A stretch of DNA of 11,342 bases, from positions 4,068 through 15,409 of the forward strand of contig DLXW01000328.1 of NCBI GenBank assembly GCA_003448685.1, written 5' to 3'. This stretch comes from Cyanothece sp. UBA12306 (GTDB taxonomy: Bacteria; Cyanobacteriota; Cyanobacteriia; Cyanobacteriales; Microcystaceae). Below are positions 7,699 through 11,342 of this stretch, in pieces. Made by a program: the position numbers and the translations under genes. The notes below the pieces were generated by a model, which did not search any database, was not told the DNA's origin, and saw nothing but the letters and a program-made list of their open reading frames with translations. Within the stretch, counting starts at the first letter, position 1. Each line of letters begins with the position of its first letter.

Positions 7699-8433
7699 TT
7701 AGGTAGAACGATAACATTTATCTTTGCTTCTAGTGTCATCATAAGTTCCACTACGCATAATTCCTATTCCATTACTAATGGATACACATTTCTGTTTTCC
7801 TTTACCATCTTGGGACTTAACAATAATGGTGGTAGATGTGGTTGTTGTACCTTTAAAAGAAAAGGAAATGGTATTACCTTTAGATAAATCGATCGCCACA
7901 CCATTGGGTAAATCCCTATCAGTACCCACCAAACAGCCAACCGGAGAAGGGGTAATGGTGGGAGGTTTAGCAGTTTTATCCAATTTCAGATCACATCGTT
8001 CTCCCATCCGCATGGCCTGTTTTTGGGCATCTCTCAAGCTATTTTCCACTTGCTCCAAACCCTTTTGGACTTTATTGCCCTGAAGCATTCCTATCAGATT
8101 AGGCACAGCAGTTGCAGCTAAAATGCCAGCAATGACGGCAGTAATACTTACTTCCATCATATTAGTGCCACGATTCTTAGAAAAATTGGCTCTAAAACCC
8201 TGCCTTTTAAGGCGAAGAATCTTTGGAGCGTGACTTAAATCCCCGTTACCAAAACTTCTGACTTCTGTACGGGCGAACGGCCATTCGCCCCTACGAATTC
8301 TGACTTCTTTAATGGGTTTATGGGCAAGATAAAGAAGCCAAAGGGATGAACTCTGTGTAGTTTTCCGCAATAACGGAGTTTTTTCCTGTGTCCGGATCGA
8401 TGTTAGCAAGTCCGTCGTCTGTGTCTGTATCAT
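7699..8433 (-). CDS. FimT/GspH-like minor pseudopilin with uncertain start
   Basis: The frame encodes a GspH/FimT-class pseudopilin. The cleavage site NRG|TNMME (Gly from codon 8167-8169) has Glu at +5. A hydrophobic helix follows (VSITAVIAGILAATAVPNL), then the helix NSLRDAQKQAMRMGERC and a C-terminal beta domain ending KCVSISNGIGIMRSGTYD, typical of GspH. The ATG at 8431-8433 has GGAG 6 nt upstream. However, it overlaps the preceding gene by 116 bp and would give an 89-residue leader that includes a translated palindromic repeat. No other ATG, GTG or TTG lies in frame before the mature core. An ATT at 8218-8220 would give a normal 18-residue leader (ILRLKRQGF..NRG), so the original start may have been lost or may be non-canonical. 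The mature part, about 155 residues, looks intact. Confidence 0.8.
   Translation of the reverse strand: MIQTQTTDLLTSIRTQEKTPLLRKTTQSSSLWLLYLAHKPIKEVRIRRGEWPFARTEVRSFGNGDLSHAPKILRLKRQGFRANFSKNRGTNMMEVSITAVIAGILAATAVPNLIGMLQGNKVQKGLEQVENSLRDAQKQAMRMGERCDLKLDKTAKPPTITPSPVGCLVGTDRDLPNGVAIDLSKGNTISFSFKGTTTTSTTIIVKSQDGKGKQKCVSISNGIGIMRSGTYDDTRSKDKCYRST
8254..8308. repeat. Palindromic interspersed repeat flanked by direct repeats
   Basis: A 28-bp near-palindrome at 8267-8294 has arms GGGCGAACGG and CCATTCGCCC. It is flanked by perfect 11-bp direct repeats TTCTGACTTCT at 8256-8266 and 8298-8308. The left flank is two exact ACTTCTG heptamers. The GGGCGAA..TTCGCCC core is a common cyanobacterial repeat type. 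It lies just after the PilV-like gene stop (8318-8320), in what is probably the real gap before the FimT-like gene. Confidence 0.75.
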
Positions 8434-8992
8434 CTCTAACTCCAACTCGGTAGGTGATTTGTAACATTTCAGGTTGATTGGTAGGAACCTCAGTAATGCG
8501 AACTAGGCGATACTGTTTATTGAAAATTTCCTTACCATCTTCGACAATTTGCACAGTACGATTAGCAGTGATGGTAGGTGTACCAATTTGGGGTAGGGTA
8601 CTGGTCAAATAAGCGCCAATACCATTGTTCCCAGTGTTTCCGCAACGGCTTTCATAAGCAGTTTGTTCGGCTGTAGTCAGGTCATCAAATTCTGTTCCTG
8701 CAATGGAAGAAACTAAGGCTATGTCGTCTTGTATCCAAAATTTAGCTCGCGCTTGTCGTTCGGATTTAACTTGAAAATAAGCACTAATAGTCATTGCTTG
8801 GAGAGTACCCATCAAAAAAGCAAAGGATACCAAGATGGCCACTAAGACTTCCATCATGGTGAAGCCATTATTTTGGGATTCAAGAGGGAGCGATCGCTCT
8901 TCAGATTGATTCTCTAACCTTGAGGGTTGAGAATAGATAAATCCCCGATTTCTCGGGGGAGACAGTAGTAGTAATTTAAGTTTAGGATTCAT
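8318..8992 (-). CDS. PilV/GspI-like minor pseudopilin (HpsB-like)
   Basis: A 224-residue pseudopilin with cleavage site NNG|FTMMEVLVAI: Gly43, Phe44 as mature +1, Glu48 at +5. A hydrophobic helix runs to about residue 70, followed by a charged amphipathic helix (SERQARAKFW) and a small beta domain with cysteines at 117 and 223. The N-terminus resembles PilV/GspI and the cyanobacterial HpsB type. The ATG at 8990-8992 is the only canonical in-frame start before the core, and it has no Shine-Dalgarno sequence. It gives an unusually long 43-residue leader, containing a palindrome (8943-8958) and a HIP1 site (8890-8897) within the coding sequence, so the leader seems enlarged by repeats. It is second in the operon, 173 bp after the PilX-like gene. 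Confidence 0.85.
   Translation of the reverse strand: MNPKLKLLLLSPPRNRGFIYSQPSRLENQSEERSLPLESQNNGFTMMEVLVAILVSFAFLMGTLQAMTISAYFQVKSERQARAKFWIQDDIALVSSIAGTEFDDLTTAEQTAYESRCGNTGNNGIGAYLTSTLPQIGTPTITANRTVQIVEDGKEIFNKQYRLVRITEVPTNQPEMLQITYRVGVRDDTDTDDGLANIDPDTGKNSVIAENYTEFIPLASLSCP
8890..8897. repeat. HIP1 octamer in the PilV-like leader
   Basis: GCGATCGC encoding part of the prepilin leader (around EERSL). It is the third full HIP1 in the window. Confidence 0.9.
8943..8958. repeat. Short palindrome CCCCGA..TCGGGG in the PilV-like leader
   Basis: CCCCGA and TCGGGG are perfect 6-bp arms around TTTC. In cyanobacterial genomes such CCCCGATTTCTCGGGG elements recur between genes. Here it is translated as part of the leader (SPPRNRG). 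Confidence 0.6.
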
Positions 8993-9165
8993 AAAGCGGA
9001 TTGGTTAAGATATGGGGTTTATTATTAAGGGGAAAATCAAAAAATATTGACCCAAACAGTCGTTTTTTTCTTAGAGCAGTCGAAGCATAGGTTAGGACAG
9101 CCAAGATCCTCAAAACCTACTCATAGATTAATTTTCCCTGCTGCCTTCTCCCCCCTGCCATACCT
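8993..9165. other. Spacer between PilX-like and PilV-like genes
   Basis: A 173-bp gap with no ORF. Just after the PilX-like stop, the minus strand has a purine-rich run at 9136-9159 with G-tracts of 3, 2, 6 and 2, a kind of repeat often seen in cyanobacterial spacers. The hexamer CAGTCG occurs twice (9058-9063 and 9079-9084) around a T-run. I see no convincing terminator or promoter, so cotranscription is likely. Confidence 0.4.
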
Positions 9166-10722
9166 TTAACTACCCAATTCTTGTGGGGTGTAGTTGGAAG
9201 GAGCCTCTAGCTGGATTTTTTGCAAACCATTAGGTTTAATTTGATCCATGAGATCTGTCCATTGTCCGGTTTGGGTGACTACTGTATTAGAGGTGTTTGA
9301 ACCGCAACCGTTAACTTCATTCCAACTTTTGAGCCAAGCACTGCCTTTAATAGCTCCTGCACCACCACCAGTTCCGGCTGCTCCTGCTGTGTAGGTGGGG
9401 GCAAAAATAAAGCCTTCTATGGGTTTATTCCCATTAAGGCAGATCTCAGGTGGGTTGGATGTGCTTTGGGTGCCATAGCCATAGATTTGGAAGTCAGTGG
9501 TTTTACCTACTCCTTGACAATTGCTATCAGAAGGATCATCGCAATGGTAGATCCCCTGACCACCTTTGGTGATATCTCCGAGAACATAGAGTATCACTTG
9601 TCCATTAGTGGTGTTAATCTTTAATTTTTCATTGCCTGACATATCGATTTTGTTGACCAGATACTCATAAACGGTAACGCTTTTCCCGTTGATGGTTTTA
9701 GTGGTGGATGTATCTCCTGGACGAGGCAATGTAACATCAGAGTCAATAATTAATCCAGTCGATGGAGTTGATAAACCTGACATAGAACCGAAGCTTTTGC
9801 CTTTGTTTTTGCCTTTGCCTTTGCCTGGGCCAGGATCTGGACTAGGATCTGGGCTAGGATCTGGGTCTGGGGTTGATGGATTTGATGTAGAACCTGATTT
9901 TTGGGCTGTAGGAATTGTAGCCTCATCATAAACTGGTAGCTTACTAGAGTCGGGGAAAGGAACTGGCGCATAGCTACCTACTTGTTGACCAGAAGGATCT
10001 AGGATGGTGGCAAGATCAGTTTTGCTTACATTCGTACAGTCACTGATCCAAACATCCCCGTCAACCCTATTATTATTCTGACCAACCTTCCCGCTTTTAC
10101 TAAGATCTTTTTCTTTAAGCCACAGTCCAGGAATATCACCTGTTTTAGGTTTGACTGGAATTTGGATCTGAAGCTGAGCGATAGATTCTTTTAGTTCTCC
10201 TTTATTATTGTTGACTGGGTTCGCTTTGGCTTGAATCTTTAATGTACCAAGTCCTCTAGTGGTGCCAGAACCTTGATAATCCATTATTTTGTATTGTCCT
10301 TGATTATTACCAAGATCTTGCCAATTACCCCCAGCGACATTCTTAATTTCAGTGATTATGTCTGTTAATGATTGTTGTGAGTTACAACTCTCACTAAAAG
10401 CCTTCAAATCCTCGCTAATGGGATCGGTTCCAGTTTCTGAAATGTTCTTCCAAGCGCTGAGATCGTTTTGAGCTAAAATTTCGTGTTTCTGTAAAAGATA
10501 AATCACCCGATTAACGGCAGCATCAGCTACGGCCGAACCTTGAGCTTTGGCGTTTTCAGCAGATACTTGAGATTGTTTAGCTTGACTGCCGATAAGCATA
10601 GTTCCTGCGGCTAATGCCATGACCACACCAACAGCCATAGCAAAGACGATAGTCATGCCCTTGTTTTTGGGTTTTCGCAGGTGATTAAGATAGAATAAAG
10701 CAAGTTTGTATCGAGTATTCAT
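9166..10722 (-). CDS. PilX/GspK-like minor pilin, large, with repeat-encoded linker
   Basis: First gene of the operon, 518 residues from the ATG at 10720-10722, which has AGGAAA 7 nt upstream. A TTG start 23 codons earlier is less convincing. The N-terminus is prepilin-like: basic leader, KNKG22|MTIVF, then a hydrophobic helix to about 45 and the QAKQSQVSAENAKAQGSAVADAA helix. Position +5 is Phe, not Glu; lack of Glu5 is characteristic of GspK-type tip subunits. A middle region is followed by a linker at about 285-309, made of PDPS repeats and then KGKGKNKGK. The C-terminal half (about 320-500) has the look of the DUF7305-type beta domain common in PilX-like proteins, with ILYVLGDI and EGFIFAPTYTAGAAGTGGGAGAIKGSAW. 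It could be the tip subunit that initiates pilus assembly. HpsA or Slr2018 may be its positional counterparts in other cyanobacteria, but I cannot show homology. Confidence 0.82.
   Translation of the reverse strand: MNTRYKLALFYLNHLRKPKNKGMTIVFAMAVGVVMALAAGTMLIGSQAKQSQVSAENAKAQGSAVADAAVNRVIYLLQKHEILAQNDLSAWKNISETGTDPISEDLKAFSESCNSQQSLTDIITEIKNVAGGNWQDLGNNQGQYKIMDYQGSGTTRGLGTLKIQAKANPVNNNKGELKESIAQLQIQIPVKPKTGDIPGLWLKEKDLSKSGKVGQNNNRVDGDVWISDCTNVSKTDLATILDPSGQQVGSYAPVPFPDSSKLPVYDEATIPTAQKSGSTSNPSTPDPDPSPDPSPDPGPGKGKGKNKGKSFGSMSGLSTPSTGLIIDSDVTLPRPGDTSTTKTINGKSVTVYEYLVNKIDMSGNEKLKINTTNGQVILYVLGDITKGGQGIYHCDDPSDSNCQGVGKTTDFQIYGYGTQSTSNPPEICLNGNKPIEGFIFAPTYTAGAAGTGGGAGAIKGSAWLKSWNEVNGCGSNTSNTVVTQTGQWTDLMDQIKPNGLQKIQLEAPSNYTPQELGS
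9796..9864 (-). repeat. In-frame tandem repeats encoding the PilX-like linker
   Basis: Three 12-bp units of the type CCAGATCCTAGC (9853-9864, 9841-9852, 9829-9840) encode PDPS/PDPG. Five hexamers of the type GGCAAA (9796-9825, one variant AACAAA) encode GKGKGKNKGK. Unit changes would keep the frame, so linker length could vary between strains. Confidence 0.85.
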
Positions 10723-10729
10723 AAGATTG

Positions 10730-10735
10730 TTTCCT
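10730..10735 (-). promoter_or_regulatory. Ribosome binding site of the PilX-like gene
   Basis: AGGAAA on the minus strand, 7 nt before the ATG at 10722. It decides in favour of this start over the upstream TTG at 10791, and it is the best-placed Shine-Dalgarno sequence I found in the window. Confidence 0.7.
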
Positions 10736-10832
10736 GATGGTTTATTTATACATAAATGACTAAAATCTCCAGACTGTGACACAAGCTTCAAATAATAGTT
10801 CAGTTAGCAGATTTTAGTTAAAGATTACTTAA

Positions 10833-10852
10833 CCTATTAATTATCTAATAGG
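10833..10852. promoter_or_regulatory. Inverted repeat over a candidate -10 upstream of the pilin operon
   Basis: CCTATTA and TAATAGG are perfect 7-bp arms around a 6-nt centre that on the minus strand reads GATAAT (10840-10845), a plausible -10. There is no good -35, as expected for an activator-dependent promoter. The implied start near 10833 would place the CRP site at about -64, a spacing known for class I CRP promoters. The inverted repeat could also be an operator. Confidence 0.35.
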
Positions 10853-10889
10853 CTTTTCGCAATCACTGTGAGATAGATTTGTTATGTTG

Positions 10890-10905
10890 AGTGATATAAA
10901 TCACA
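10890..10905 (-). promoter_or_regulatory. Candidate cAMP-CRP (SYCRP1-type) binding site
   Basis: The minus strand reads TGTGATTTATATCACT, which matches TGTGA-N6-TCACA at 9 of 10 defined positions. The inner GTGAT/ATCAC arms are perfect. It lies about 170 bp upstream of the PilX-like ATG. In Synechocystis, cAMP-SYCRP1 controls minor-pilin operons including slr2015-slr2018, so the context fits. Binding is inferred. Confidence 0.55.
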
Positions 10906-11119
10906 CCATCTATTATGGACAATCTTCGTCAGAAAAATAACAGTAATTTCTCGGATTTTTTATTGATTTTTTAGAAAAGTTATGGTAGATTGCAACTAAT
11001 ATCTAATTAATAACTTAATAACAAAAAATCAAGATCCTGTAACTTCGTCATATTTCTTAAAAAGATGATCTTAGTGGAAATACTTAGAGACTGTTTGTCA
11101 AATAAATTGTAAAGTAATT
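10906..11119. other. AT-rich spacer without a supported gene
   Basis: Only very short reading frames occur. An ATG at 10915 on the plus strand opens 19 codons without a ribosome binding site. There are scattered inverted words (TTGATTTTTT and AAAAAATCAA; AAGATC and GATCTT) with long loops. I see no RNA gene or promoter I could defend. Confidence 0.5.
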
Positions 11120-11330
11120 GTAGGGTGCATTACGCTACGCTAACACACCTATAGCAGTTGTCGACTTAATATGTGATACAAAAAGTTAAGGTTTGAGGCT
11201 CCGAAGCAGGAGTTTAGATATACTTTAATAACTCACAAAGTGCTGTAAATCTCTCCATTTTGGTGCGTTACGGCATAACAAAAATTCTAGATCATGATTC
11301 AATAATCAAAATTGGCCTAGCGCACCCTAC
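11120..11330. repeat. MITE-like composite of inverted repeats
   Basis: Perfect 9-bp terminal inverted repeats GTAGGGTGC (11120-11128) and GCACCCTAC (11322-11330) bound about 210 bp of non-coding DNA. Inside, GGTGCGTTACGGC (11262-11274) and GGCCTAGCGCACC (11315-11327) form another imperfect inverted pair. TATAGCAGTT (11150-11159) and AAGTGCTGTA (11238-11247) form a third, apparently nested one. GTAGGGTGCGTTA-type repeats are frequent between cyanobacterial genes. No transposase is encoded here. Confidence 0.65.
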
Positions 11331-11342
11331 TTAATGTTTTGT

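Noticed and set aside
7066..8083. Plus-strand ORFs antisense to the pilin genes
   Set aside because: Low-complexity, no ribosome binding sites, fully antisense to supported coding regions.
8218..8445. TTG at 8445 as start of the FimT-like gene
   Set aside because: An ATG with GGAG at good spacing lies four codons downstream, and both starts overlap the previous gene. I kept the ATG at 8433 and flagged the doubt.
9136..9159. G-quadruplex in the pilX-pilV spacer
   Set aside because: G-tracts of 3, 2, 6 and 2 could at best form a two-tier structure. It more probably reflects a common cyanobacterial purine-rich repeat.
10723..10791. Upstream TTG start for the PilX-like protein
   Set aside because: The ATG at 10722 has a clear AGGAAA ribosome binding site and gives a typical 22-residue prepilin leader.
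10915..10974. 19-codon ORF on the plus strand
   Set aside because: No ribosome binding site, AT-rich composition and no recognisable sequence; expected by chance.
1..11342. CRISPR array, tRNA or rRNA
   Set aside because: The repeats are contiguous heptamers or palindromes without regular spacers, and I saw no tRNA- or rRNA-like sequence.

Overview
The window looks like chromosomal DNA of an AT-rich cyanobacterium. The evidence is three full HIP1 octamers (GCGATCGC), heptameric short tandem repeats in gene spacers, palindromic interspersed repeats (GGGCGAA..TTCGCCC and GTAGGGTGC..GCACCCTAC types), a SphX-type phosphate-binding lipoprotein and two tandem pstB genes. I cannot name the genus.

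Positions 69-5046, all on the minus strand, hold a high-affinity phosphate ABC transporter transcribed right to left: pstS, pstC, pstA, pstB, pstB. A SphR/PhoB-type Pho box with an appropriately placed -10 precedes pstS. sphX, a second phosphate-binding lipoprotein, is divergent on the plus strand (5408-6451) across a 361-bp spacer. PstS or SphX would deliver phosphate to the PstC/PstA channel, energised by a PstB dimer that may be a homo- or heterodimer. The pst spacers are unusual: heptamer tracts abut the starts of pstA and pstB in opposite orientations, and a 10-14 bp hairpin separates pstS from pstC.

Positions 6482-10722, minus strand, hold a minor-pilin (pseudopilin) operon in the transcription order PilX/GspK-like, PilV/GspI-like, FimT/GspH-like, PilW/GspJ-like. 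This is the full four-member set thought to prime a type IV pilus or type II secretion pseudopilus. No pilA, pilY1 or assembly motor lies in the window. Comparable cyanobacterial clusters are the Synechocystis pilA9-slr2018 operon and the hps pseudopilins of filamentous strains. A near-consensus cAMP-CRP site (10890-10905) sits upstream of the operon. Repeats have invaded the 5' ends of two of the pilin genes, and the start codon of the FimT-like gene is doubtful.

The left edge (1-68) carries a strong Fur-box-like sequence and a 17-bp palindrome, probably belonging to a gene just outside the window. The right edge (about 11120-11330) is a composite of inverted-repeat, MITE-like elements; 10906-11119 is AT-rich and holds no gene I can support.

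No wholly novel system is evident. The most interesting points are the CRP-controlled minor-pilin operon with repeat-altered leaders, the large PilX-like protein with a repeat-encoded linker, and the repeat-flanked pstA.
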